Source: Pyronema omphalodes
Taxonomy: Eukaryota; Ascomycota; Pezizomycetes; Pezizales; Pyronemataceae
Direction of reading: 5' to 3'
NCBI GenBank assembly: GCA_024516155.1
Contig: JAJJXM010000036.1
Location: forward strand, 496,001-560,000
DNA: 64,000 nucleotides
In this document: piece by piece, positions 42,356 to 51,311 of the stretch
Layout: every line of letters begins with the position of its first letter
Numbering within the stretch: position 1 is the stretch's first letter
Notes under the pieces: model-generated
What the model was told of the DNA's origin: nothing
Seen by the model: only the letters and a program-made list of their open reading frames with translations
Databases searched by the model: none
Translations under genes and position numbers: made by a program

Positions 42356-43741
42356 TGTCACACCCTATAATGTGTGAGAATAGAATAGGTATCATATATA
42401 ACGCTATGGAGAATATGGCAAACTCGACAGGAGAATGAATAATTAGGTTAGTATCCCGGGCCGGAACCCCCAGAGGAGCTCCGGCTAGCCACGTCACGTG
42501 ATTCGTGACTTTCCGATAGGACCTCACGAGGATCCCGGCCCGAGGCGTCGAAACTATTATTCACTGTCAGTTTGGGAGGATTCAGGACGGAGAAGGGGAA
42601 AGGAACACTTACCTCAAGGGTGTCGACTTACCCTTGAGACAACTACGAACGACGCTGATGGAGAGCGAAGAAGACGACGAAAGGTCACCTCCTTATACCT
42701 GAGGAGTATTCGGCAATACACGGCTACAATAGGGGCTGCATAGGAACAGGAGATTCCAAGGAGATGCAGATGCGGCGCAAGAGTGTCATCCGGTGTTACG
42801 AGTTGGGTGGACAGTTGGGCGAAGAGATAAGGCAGAGTCTAGTCGGCAAACAGGAGTGGAATGCAGGACAAGGGTCAACAGTGCATTGGCATGAGACGAC
42901 GTCCAGCAGGGAACTCCACTCAGGAAACCTGTTTGATGGAACTGATATGACGCGTCCTTAGGCCTAGAGCTGCCAACTTGGAACAAGACGGCGTTTGCAT
43001 CCACACCAGGGTGTGGCTGCGCGCAAGTGCGCGCAGGTGGGGCACATATGACATCACACAGGAATGTGACGGAGTGATCCACTCCGGTAGGGCATCAGGA
43101 TGCCTTATGATGTCAGTGACCTCTACTGGCAATCGAGATTCTCTAGGGAGATCTATGATGGCGCGACTCATCCGATAAATGACTTATGCGTCATTATCAC
43201 AAGAGTTCATGCATAATGCAGTCAGACGGAGTTGCCCTCCGGTGTGACTCATAACCCCAGCACCTCATTGGAAGGTGTGGTAGTACGGTGAGCTATTTCA
43301 AGGATTAATCTGACCAGGGCGAGCATTATGCAAGTGAGCAATTAATTTAATTGCGCGCTTAGGATAATGCAAGCCTCAGCAGATGCGTCACAGCTTTGAC
43401 CCATGTCTTATCTCCTAAGCTCAGTTTGGCAGTTGGTTCCCCAAGGAAGGCTGGGCGAACTTGTAGACGAAAGTCTATAAAAGACCCTATGTCTTCCCTC
43501 TGTCTCCTCCATCATCATCCATTGATCCTCTACGCGACGATACACTATCTACACCAACAATTACCTCCGAAGACGACCCTTAAGTTTATTCGGCCTGTGA
43601 TCGGTTAATTCTCTTCCTAGCTTATCTTTGGAATAAGTTCTTTTAGTTCTTAAGAACGAAGCGTCTGTCTACACCAGGACAGAAGACTTGAGATACAACC
43701 GGGAAAGCCTCTGCATAGTTAGGACTGTGCCCAGGTTCACA
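42356..43741 (+). repeat. Gypsy B 5' LTR (1386 bp)
   Basis: Begins TGTCACACCCTATAATG and ends GTGCCCAGGTTCACA. A TATA box (TATAAAAG, 43476-43483) lies about 260 bp before its end. Short frames inside it are duplicated in the 3' LTR and look like chance. Confidence 0.96.
43476..43483 (+). promoter_or_regulatory. TATA box in gypsy B LTR
   Basis: TATAAAAG in GTCTATAAAAGACC; the same string is at 51046-51053 in the 3' LTR. Probable start-site signal for the retrotransposon RNA. Confidence 0.55.
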
Positions 43742-43869
43742 CTATAAACTTAAGGCTACAAGCTACCAAGTTTATTAATCGACACGCATACGGAAGACCC
43801 TCTTCTAGGGCAATACGACAACCTAAACCCTCCAAAAACAAATTACAGAACAATCCAATCAACAAAGCA

Positions 43870-44760
43870 ATGGCCTCACGCAGAATCGCTGGACCTGCCG
43901 GCCACGATGATGGCCTCGATGCTCCTATGGGCAACACCATCAGTATTACCCGTCCTCGTTCATGGGATGAGGTTACTACTCGGGGACCAGCACGGGTCCA
44001 TCATGGAACAACGATCAACACGGGCGATGTTCCTCAATGGGTAGTTTTAATGATGGAAAGAATGGATGCTACAGAAGGAGATATCAGGAAGTTGATTGAG
44101 GCAGCCGGTGAAGGGGCTGCAATGAATGAACAGTTGCAACAGATGAAGGGGCTATACCAGGAGATGGCCCAAGGCATGCAGAAAGCCTACGATATTTTGG
44201 CGAAGAAGGGGAACTTGGACCAGGAGGTTAACCTCCAAACTGTTACGCGACTAGTTCAAGCCAGCAATGAATTTGCTGGGCAAGTGTGGAAAACAATTGG
44301 TGACCTTGCTACAGATGCAAAGTCAAAGGAAGCAGCCAATCAAGCAGCTGCTGAGAGATTGAATCAGGGCATTCAGACGACGAATGCCATTCTCGAAGCC
44401 TTTGCTCAGAGGCAGCGAGAAATTAACAGGGAAATCGAGAGATGGGCATTCGAGAAGAACACTCGGGATGCCATTAGACAACAGGACGACGAGCAACGGG
44501 ACAGGCGTATTGAAGCTCTTTGCATCGCAGAGGAAACACATCAACAGCGCCTACTCGACTATGAGGAACAAAGGGAGGAGGAGAAATTGGAGTTGGTCAA
44601 CAAGGTCATCAGCCTTGTTATGTCTAAAATTCAGAAGAAGGAAAACTTTGATGCTAAGTCTCTCACTGAGGCTATGCATGACGAGATGACTCCAAAACCC
44701 CCTTCCCTTGGCAGAGCGCCAGAATTTCCCGTTACCACCATCAGAGGATGGATCTCCTGA
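43870..44760 (+). CDS. Gypsy B ORF1, coiled-coil protein before Gag
   Basis: 296 residues from ATG 43870, the first ATG after the LTR. The protein is Glu/Gln/Arg-rich and predicted by eye to be largely helical or coiled coil (residues about 60-250, for example GLYQEMAQGMQKAYDILAKK, ERLNQGIQTTNAILEAF, REINREIERWAFEKN). No catalytic motif and no zinc knuckle. It ends inside the start of ORF2, which lies in the plus-one frame, opens at 44690 and has no ATG near the overlap. The two may therefore form a single Gag through a plus-one shift, or one base may have been lost in this copy. A helical N-terminal Gag extension is the simplest role. Confidence 0.75.
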   Translation: MASRRIAGPAGHDDGLDAPMGNTISITRPRSWDEVTTRGPARVHHGTTINTGDVPQWVVLMMERMDATEGDIRKLIEAAGEGAAMNEQLQQMKGLYQEMAQGMQKAYDILAKKGNLDQEVNLQTVTRLVQASNEFAGQVWKTIGDLATDAKSKEAANQAAAERLNQGIQTTNAILEAFAQRQREINREIERWAFEKNTRDAIRQQDDEQRDRRIEALCIAEETHQQRLLDYEEQREEEKLELVNKVISLVMSKIQKKENFDAKSLTEAMHDEMTPKPPSLGRAPEFPVTTIRGWIS

Positions 44761-46063
44761 CATTGGTCGTGGAAACGGTGGAGGAAAGCCACCTAGTGGT
44801 AGAATTCCGCCACCTCCACCACCCCCATCTGACCCTTCAGACGACGAAGATTCAGATGATGAATATATCAGGAAAGCATTGCAAAGAAAGCGCCAGGAGC
44901 GCAAAGAGAAACAAAAACAGAAGGAAAGAAATCCAGAGGCAAAGAATGCGACAGAGGCATTCTTAGAGTCACTGGTTAAAAAATTGCAACAATCAGAACC
45001 TGTTGGACCGAGAAGGCCCAAGATGCCTGAAATGAAGGCACCACAATTTTTTAGTGGAAAGGATAAAACATTGTTTAGAACATGGTGGATGTCGGTGAAA
45101 GATTATATTGAAACATATACAAAAACATTCCCTGACGAGGATGATCAGGTTAAATGGGTTGGAAGCCTGCTGACGCATAAGGCATTGAGCTGGCACCAGG
45201 AAAGAAGGAAAAGTATTCAACGACAGGGTCTAAGGGATACTTGGGTTGCATTTTCAAGTGCAATTGAGACTAGATTTGAGGATAGGCGAGAGGCCCAGAA
45301 AGACGTCAAAAGAATCACCGAACTGCAATACGACGGAGACATTGACGATTATATCACCAAATTGGAGGATCTTAATATGAGAGTAGGGGCAATTGGCCCC
45401 ATGTATAGGAATGTCATCTGGGAGGCGATGACACCTGCAATTAAGAAGATGGTTTATCAGAGATGTGGTGGAATCCCAACTGATGACGAAGAGATGATTG
45501 ATGCAGTAAAGGACGCTGCACATGTTGTTGAAGAATTAGACGAGGAATTGAAGGGTTCAAAGAAGAGGACTCTGGAGGTACGAGAGGATCGTACAAAAGA
45601 TAAAAATAAACATAAGGAAAATGTGCGCCCTAAGGAGGTGCAGCACAAGGACAAATTTAAGGAGAAAAAGGATAAGAAAGTTTTTGCTGGAAAAAAGTCA
45701 GAAAAACCGGCGGTTTATGCCTCAGGAAGGGAGGCTTTACAAGGAGTACCCCAAACAGAAATTGATAAACACAAGAAGGAAAAGGCAGACTGTTGGCGTT
45801 GTGGACGTTCTGGGCATAAGATGTACGACTGCTACGCAAAGAAAACAGTTGGGGGAACTGAGTTGACAAAGGATGGGAAGGTAGCTTCTTCAGGGAAGAG
45901 GAAGCGTGATGATGAAGAAATTGAGGAACAAGAAAAGCCTAAGGAAAAGAAGAAGGCTAAAACTGCTGCAGTAAGGCAGGATAATGAGGATATGGACATG
46001 CCTGATGCGCAGCCTAGGATATGGGAATTGGAGGAAGATCAAAATATGGAATCGGATTTTTAA
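44690..46063 (+). CDS. Gypsy B ORF2, Gag (capsid and CCHC nucleocapsid)
   Basis: The frame opens after a TGA at 44687, with no nearby ATG, and runs to TAA at 46061-46063. It starts with an acidic/proline-rich stretch (IPPPPPPPSDPSDDEDSDDE). A capsid-like core follows (MKAPQFFSGKDKTLFRTWWMSV, SLLTHKALSWHQERR, FSSAIETRFEDRREAQKD, LEDLNMRVG), then a Lys-rich region and one zinc knuckle, CWRCGRSGHKMYDC. Pol overlaps the last 43 bases in the minus-one frame. The stop sits in a GGATTTTTAAAG string, where a slip on the U run would enter pol. Confidence 0.85.
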   Translation, partial: LQNPLPLAERQNFPLPPSEDGSPDIGRGNGGGKPPSGRIPPPPPPPSDPSDDEDSDDEYIRKALQRKRQERKEKQKQKERNPEAKNATEAFLESLVKKLQQSEPVGPRRPKMPEMKAPQFFSGKDKTLFRTWWMSVKDYIETYTKTFPDEDDQVKWVGSLLTHKALSWHQERRKSIQRQGLRDTWVAFSSAIETRFEDRREAQKDVKRITELQYDGDIDDYITKLEDLNMRVGAIGPMYRNVIWEAMTPAIKKMVYQRCGGIPTDDEEMIDAVKDAAHVVEELDEELKGSKKRTLEVREDRTKDKNKHKENVRPKEVQHKDKFKEKKDKKVFAGKKSEKPAVYASGREALQGVPQTEIDKHKKEKADCWRCGRSGHKMYDCYAKKTVGGTELTKDGKVASSGKRKRDDEEIEEQEKPKEKKKAKTAAVRQDNEDMDMPDAQPRIWELEEDQNMESDF

Positions 46064-49000
46064 AGTCCTCTAGGGAGGCGTCACCCGAGGAGGAAATGGA
46101 TACAGACGCATTAATTGGGAAATGTGCAGGAACAAAACGGAAAACAATGGACAGCCTTGAGTCGACCAGGACTAAGAGTCGACGATCGGACAACGGAGAT
46201 GCAATTCCAGGAACTAAGGAATTGGCACCTACTCCTCCTCACCATGGACCGAGACCAATAATCAATATGGTTCTCAATTGGTCCAAGAATCAGCAACGCA
46301 CAGTAAGAGTCCTCTTAGATACAGGCTCTACTGCTGCCCTCCTGGACAAAACTTTTGTCCACAAATTCAAGATTCCAACCGTCAAAAGAGACACTCCCCT
46401 CCAAATTCGCAACTTCAACAATGAAATAGTTGCTGGAGCAGGAGTATTCTTCACGGTTCCATTCATTTTGCAGCATAAGAGCCACTTTGCTGCAGAATCA
46501 TTCGAAGTCGCACCACTTGATAGCGACTGTGATGCTATCCTTCCATATTGGTGGATGGCACAACATCAGCCCTGCAACCTCTGGGGAGATCAGAACCAGA
46601 TCTCATTTACCTCCTCACGTTGCAAAGAGAAATGCACTAAGGCGCAGGCCAGTGCCTTCTCCCTCCAGGTCGACAAACATGTACTCGACCACCCAGAGGC
46701 CTTAATCTTAGGCCACATCTCATCCGTATCCACCACAGAAGAATTATCAGAGGAACTTCAACAAGTCCCTGAGAAGTTTCGTGGCTGGATCAATATTATG
46801 ACAAAGGAAGCAGCAGATAGGCTTCCCGAACACAAACCATATGACCACGCAATTGACCTTAAAGAAGGAGAAACTCCTCCCTGGGGACCTGTCTATGCTC
46901 TTAACGAAGTTGAGCTAGAGACATTAAGAGAATGGTTAAAAGATATGCTGCGTACTGGGAAAATCAGACCTTCCAAATCACCGGCAGCAGCTCCTATTCT
47001 CTTCGTCCCAAAGGCCCATGGCAGAGGTCTTCGGTTATGTGTTGACTATCGGGGCATCAATAAAATAACAATTGCCAACCGATACCCACTCCCACTCATG
47101 TCAGAGTTACAGGACAGAGTTCGAGGAGCTAAAATATTTACAAAGATGGATCTAAAGAATGGATACCATCTAATAAGAATAAAAGAAGGAGATGAATGGA
47201 AAACGGCTTTCAGATGCCGATATGGGTTATATGAATTTCTGGTTATGCCTTTTGGGTTGAGCAATGCTCCGGCCACATTCCAAGATATGATGAATCATAT
47301 CTTTAGGGACATGTTGGATCAGGGAGTAATTGCGTATATTGATGATGTTCTCATATATGCTGAGACAGAGGAAAAACATGACGAATTGGTAAAAGACGTA
47401 TTGAAAAGGTTGGAAGAAAATGGGTTGGTTATATCACCGGAAAAATGTGTCTGGGGACAAAAGAAAGTGGAATTTCTGGGATATATAATAAGCGAAGATG
47501 GTATAGAAATGGCTAAGGACAAGGTGGAAACAGTCCTTATATGGGAACCCCCAAAGTCCTTGAAGGAAGTACAAGGCTTTCTTGGATTCGCTAACTTCTA
47601 TCGGAGATTCATTAAGGACTTCTCAAGAATATGTCGTCCTCTTACAGAATCTACGAAAGGCGATCCGAAGAAATGGGAATGGACTGTTGCTATGGAATTA
47701 GCATTTGACGAACTGAAGAATCGATTTACAACAGCACCAATCTTGCGTCATTTTGATCCAAGAAAGGTTTGTATAGTTGAGACTGATGCTTCGGATTTTG
47801 CTTTAGGCGCAGTTCTGTCCCAGAAAGGGGATGATGGAAAGTTGCATCCAATTGCTTTCCATTCAAGAAAGTTCACTCCTGCTGAGATAAATTATGAGAT
47901 TCACGACAAAGAGCTATTAGCTATCGTGGACTCATTTAAAGTATGGAGGAGATATCTTGAAGGAGCAATGTTTACTGTGGAAGTTTACAGCGACCACCAA
48001 AACCTTGAGTATTTTACAACAACAAAAGTACTCAATCGACGTCAAGCTAGATGGGCTCAAGAGCTTGCTGGCGTTGACTTCAAAATTTATTACAGACCTG
48101 GGGTAAAGAATGGAAAACCTGATGCTTTATCTAGGCGTCCGGAGTTCCGCCCTGAAAAGGGGGGAGGTGAAGATCAGCCGATTACGACGATCCTGCATCA
48201 AAGCCATTTTGCATCGATTTCGTCAATCAGCACTGCTGGAGAAGCAACTTCTTTTATCATTTCTTCAGCACGTCTTTCCTCTATTCCCTTGGTTAAATGG
48301 TCAGCAGAATTTTTGAAGATGGTTAAGGAAGCTGGAAAACTGGATCAGATTTACGTGGAGGCAACAAAGAAAATAAAGGAACCACTGACGATAGAGGATG
48401 GCATACTCTATCGAAAAGAAAAACTATGGGTACCAAAGGATTTGGTAAATACGGTTCTTGAATCCGAACATGACTCTAAAATTGCAGGTCACTTCGGACA
48501 AGACAAAACTATTGAATTAATTCGAAGGAACTTCTGGTGGCCGAAGATGGAAGAAGGAATAATAAATTATGTGAAGAGTTGTATGGAATGTCAAAGGGAC
48601 AAAAAGGCGCGGCACCTGAAGTATGGATTACTTCAACCTTTGGAATTACCCTATGCCCCATGGCAATCAATCGCCATGGACTTTATTACGGACCTACCGG
48701 AATCAAATGGATGTGATCAACTCTGGGTAGTAGTTGATCGATTTTCGAAAATGGCCCACTTCATACCATTGCAAAAAGACGGCAAGACAACTGCAGACCT
48801 TGTAAGAATCTTTGCTAAGGAAATTTGGAAATCACATGGGCTGCCTACAGACATCATTTCGGATAGGGACTCCAGGTTCACAAGTACGACCTGGAAAGCA
48901 TTTCTTGGGACACTAGCCATCAAGCCTAGAATGTCCACAGCGTTCCACCCTCAAACAGACGGTCAGACGGAACGACTTAACCAGACAATTGAAGCTTACC

Positions 49001-49755
49001 TCCGCTCTTTTGTCAATCATGAGATGGACGATTGGGTTGACTTGTTGCCAATGGCAGAGTTTGCCTACAACAACTCAGTAACCACCGCTACAGGACTTTC
49101 ACCTTTTTATGCAAATTACGGTTACAATCCCATTGCCAGCAACCCAACTGCAACTGCTGTGCAAAACCCAGCCAGCAAAGCATACGCCCACTGGATGCAT
49201 ACTGTGCATGAAGGAGCGAAGTTATCCTTACAGAAAGCACAAGAAAGAATGAAGAAGTATGCAGACCTACAACGAAAGGAGGCACCTATTTACCAAGTTG
49301 GAGACTTGGTTATGCTCGATGGACGACACATAAAAACAAGACGCCCATCTCATAAATTGGATCACAAACTTCACGGTCCATTTCAAATCGAAAAAGTCAT
49401 ATCCCCAACAGCATTACGTCTCACATTACCACGAAAATGGAAGATTCATAATGTCTTTCATATTTCCCTACTTGAGCCTTTCCACACCGGTACAAGAGCT
49501 CCACCAGACCCAAATAAAATTTTTAGGGAAGCAGACGATGTTGAGGGAAGCGAGGAGTACGACATTGATGAAATCATGAGCAGTTATAAATCAGGAAACA
49601 GAGTACTTTACCTCGTTAAATGGCTTGGGTGGCCCAACAAGAAAGATTGGACGGCGGAACCCTTCGACAACTTTTCAGTAGGAGGTCAGGAAAAGCTAAG
49701 AGAATTCCATCTCAAGCATCCTGATTCTCCGAGGGACTACCGACTCAAGGATTAA
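46021..49755 (+). CDS. Gypsy B Pol (protease, RT, RNase H, integrase, chromodomain)
   Basis: 1244 residues, uninterrupted. Protease LLDTGSTAALL (D100). Reverse transcriptase LCVDYRGINK, MPFGLSNAPATFQ and AYIDDVLIYAE (YIDD at about 439). RNase H VETDASDFALGAVLSQ and YEIHDKELLAIV. Integrase HHCC domain (about 817-865: H...H, CMEC), then the D,D,E core (MDFITDLPE, ISDRDSRFTS, TERLNQTIEAYLR) and the GPF/Y-type module (LHGPFQIEKV). A C-terminal chromodomain (about 1178-1230: YDIDEIMSSY, YLVKWLGWPNKKDWTAEPFDN) places it in the chromoviruses, whose integrases target histone-marked chromatin. An ATG lies at 46021, but minus-one frameshifting from Gag is equally possible. No lesion is visible. Confidence 0.95.
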   Translation: MGIGGRSKYGIGFLKSSREASPEEEMDTDALIGKCAGTKRKTMDSLESTRTKSRRSDNGDAIPGTKELAPTPPHHGPRPIINMVLNWSKNQQRTVRVLLDTGSTAALLDKTFVHKFKIPTVKRDTPLQIRNFNNEIVAGAGVFFTVPFILQHKSHFAAESFEVAPLDSDCDAILPYWWMAQHQPCNLWGDQNQISFTSSRCKEKCTKAQASAFSLQVDKHVLDHPEALILGHISSVSTTEELSEELQQVPEKFRGWINIMTKEAADRLPEHKPYDHAIDLKEGETPPWGPVYALNEVELETLREWLKDMLRTGKIRPSKSPAAAPILFVPKAHGRGLRLCVDYRGINKITIANRYPLPLMSELQDRVRGAKIFTKMDLKNGYHLIRIKEGDEWKTAFRCRYGLYEFLVMPFGLSNAPATFQDMMNHIFRDMLDQGVIAYIDDVLIYAETEEKHDELVKDVLKRLEENGLVISPEKCVWGQKKVEFLGYIISEDGIEMAKDKVETVLIWEPPKSLKEVQGFLGFANFYRRFIKDFSRICRPLTESTKGDPKKWEWTVAMELAFDELKNRFTTAPILRHFDPRKVCIVETDASDFALGAVLSQKGDDGKLHPIAFHSRKFTPAEINYEIHDKELLAIVDSFKVWRRYLEGAMFTVEVYSDHQNLEYFTTTKVLNRRQARWAQELAGVDFKIYYRPGVKNGKPDALSRRPEFRPEKGGGEDQPITTILHQSHFASISSISTAGEATSFIISSARLSSIPLVKWSAEFLKMVKEAGKLDQIYVEATKKIKEPLTIEDGILYRKEKLWVPKDLVNTVLESEHDSKIAGHFGQDKTIELIRRNFWWPKMEEGIINYVKSCMECQRDKKARHLKYGLLQPLELPYAPWQSIAMDFITDLPESNGCDQLWVVVDRFSKMAHFIPLQKDGKTTADLVRIFAKEIWKSHGLPTDIISDRDSRFTSTTWKAFLGTLAIKPRMSTAFHPQTDGQTERLNQTIEAYLRSFVNHEMDDWVDLLPMAEFAYNNSVTTATGLSPFYANYGYNPIASNPTATAVQNPASKAYAHWMHTVHEGAKLSLQKAQERMKKYADLQRKEAPIYQVGDLVMLDGRHIKTRRPSHKLDHKLHGPFQIEKVISPTALRLTLPRKWKIHNVFHISLLEPFHTGTRAPPDPNKIFREADDVEGSEEYDIDEIMSSYKSGNRVLYLVKWLGWPNKKDWTAEPFDNFSVGGQEKLREFHLKHPDSPRDYRLKD

Positions 49756-49925
49756 GGCTTAATGTTTTTCCCACGGGGTTTTCATTGGGTCGAGTTGGTA
49801 GTAGGATGTAGGGGCTGGAGGACTACATCCATAATTGATCACTTAATCACTTGGCTGCGGCGAGGTGCGATCACAGAATGATGAACTACGAGCTTCGAGA
49901 CGAAGCTTGAACAGGGGGGAGGTGG

Positions 49926-51311
49926 TGTCACACCCTATAATGTGTGAGAATAGAATAGGTATCATATATAACGCTATGGAGAATATGGCAAACTCGACAG
50001 GAGAATGAATAATTAGGTTAGTATCCCGGGCCGGAACCCCCAGAGGAGCTCCGGCTAGCCACGTCACGTGATTCGTGACTTTCCGATAGGACCTCACGAG
50101 GATCCCGGCCCGAGGCGTCGAAACTATTATTCACTGTCAGTTTGGGAGGATTCAGGACGGAGAAGGGGAAAGGAACACTTACCTCAAGGGTGTCGACTTA
50201 CCCTTGAGACAACTACGAACGACGCTGATGGAGAGCGAAGAAGACGACGAAAGGTCACCTCCTTATACCTGAGGAGTATTCGGCAATACACGGCTACAAT
50301 AGGGGCTGCATAGGAACAGGAGATTCCAAGGAGATGCAGATGCGGCGCAAGAGTGTCATCCGGTGTTACGAGTTGGGTGGACAGTTGGGCGAAGAGATAA
50401 GGCAGAGTCTAGTCGGCAAACAGGAGTGGAATGCAGGACAAGGGTCAACAGTGCATTGGCATGAGACGACGTCCAGCAGGGAACTCCACTCAGGAAACCT
50501 GTTTGATGGAACTGATATGACGCGTCCTTAGGCCTAGAGCTGCCAACTTGGAACAAGACGGCGTTTGCATCCACACCAGGGTGTGGCTGCGCGCAAGTGC
50601 GCGCAGGTGGGGCACATATGACATCACACAGGAATGTGACGGAGTGATCCACTCCGGTAGGGCATCAGGATGCCTTATGATGTCAGTGACCTCTACTGGC
50701 AATCGAGATTCTCTAGGGAGATCTATGATGGCGCGACTCATCCGATAAATGACTTATGCGTCATTATCACAAGAGTTCATGCATAATGCAGTCAGACGGA
50801 GTTGCCCTCCGGTGTGACTCATAACCCCAGCACCTCATTGGAAGGTGTGGTAGTACGGTGAGCTATTTCAAGGATTAATCTGACCAGGGCGAGCATTATG
50901 CAAGTGAGCAATTAATTTAATTGCGCGCTTAGGATAATGCAAGCCTCAGCAGATGCGTCACAGCTTTGACCCATGTCTTATCTCCTAAGCTCAGTTTGGC
51001 AGTTGGTTCCCCAAGGAAGGCTGGGCGAACTTGTAGACGAAAGTCTATAAAAGACCCTATGTCTTCCCTCTGTCTCCTCCATCATCATCCATTGATCCTC
51101 TACGCGACGATACACTATCTACACCAACAATTACCTCCGAAGACGACCCTTAAGTTTATTCGGCCTGTGATCGGTTAATTCTCTTCCTAGCTTATCTTTG
51201 GAATAAGTTCTTTTAGTTCTTAAGAACGAAGCGTCTGTCTACACCAGGACAGAAGACTTGAGATACAACCGGGAAAGCCTCTGCATAGTTAGGACTGTGC
51301 CCAGGTTCACA
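49926..51311 (+). repeat. Gypsy B 3' LTR (1386 bp)
   Basis: Same sequence as 42356-43741; no difference was found on line-by-line comparison. Followed by the AAAGA target duplication (51312-51316), after which gypsy A pol resumes. Confidence 0.96.

Larger units (their letters stand above)
42356..51311 (+). mobile_element. Ty3/gypsy element B (chromovirus type), 8956 bp
   Basis: LTRs 42356-43741 and 49926-51311 (1386 bp each) appear identical. Target duplication AAAGA at 42351-42355 and 51312-51316. Three overlapping plus-strand frames: coiled-coil ORF1 (43870-44760), Gag-like ORF2 (44690-46063) and pol (46021-49755). A polypurine tract (ACAGGGGGGAGGTGG, 49911-49925) precedes the 3' LTR. Inserted at the start of gypsy A pol. 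Confidence 0.96.

Noticed and set aside
42498..43608. Several 60-100-codon frames in the gypsy B LTR (repeated at 50068-51178)
   Set aside because: They duplicate only because the LTRs are identical; no motif or promoter relation.
51258..51311. Extension of the gypsy A pol frame into the gypsy B LTR
   Set aside because: The open frame merely continues by chance into B; the true junction is at the AAAGA duplication.
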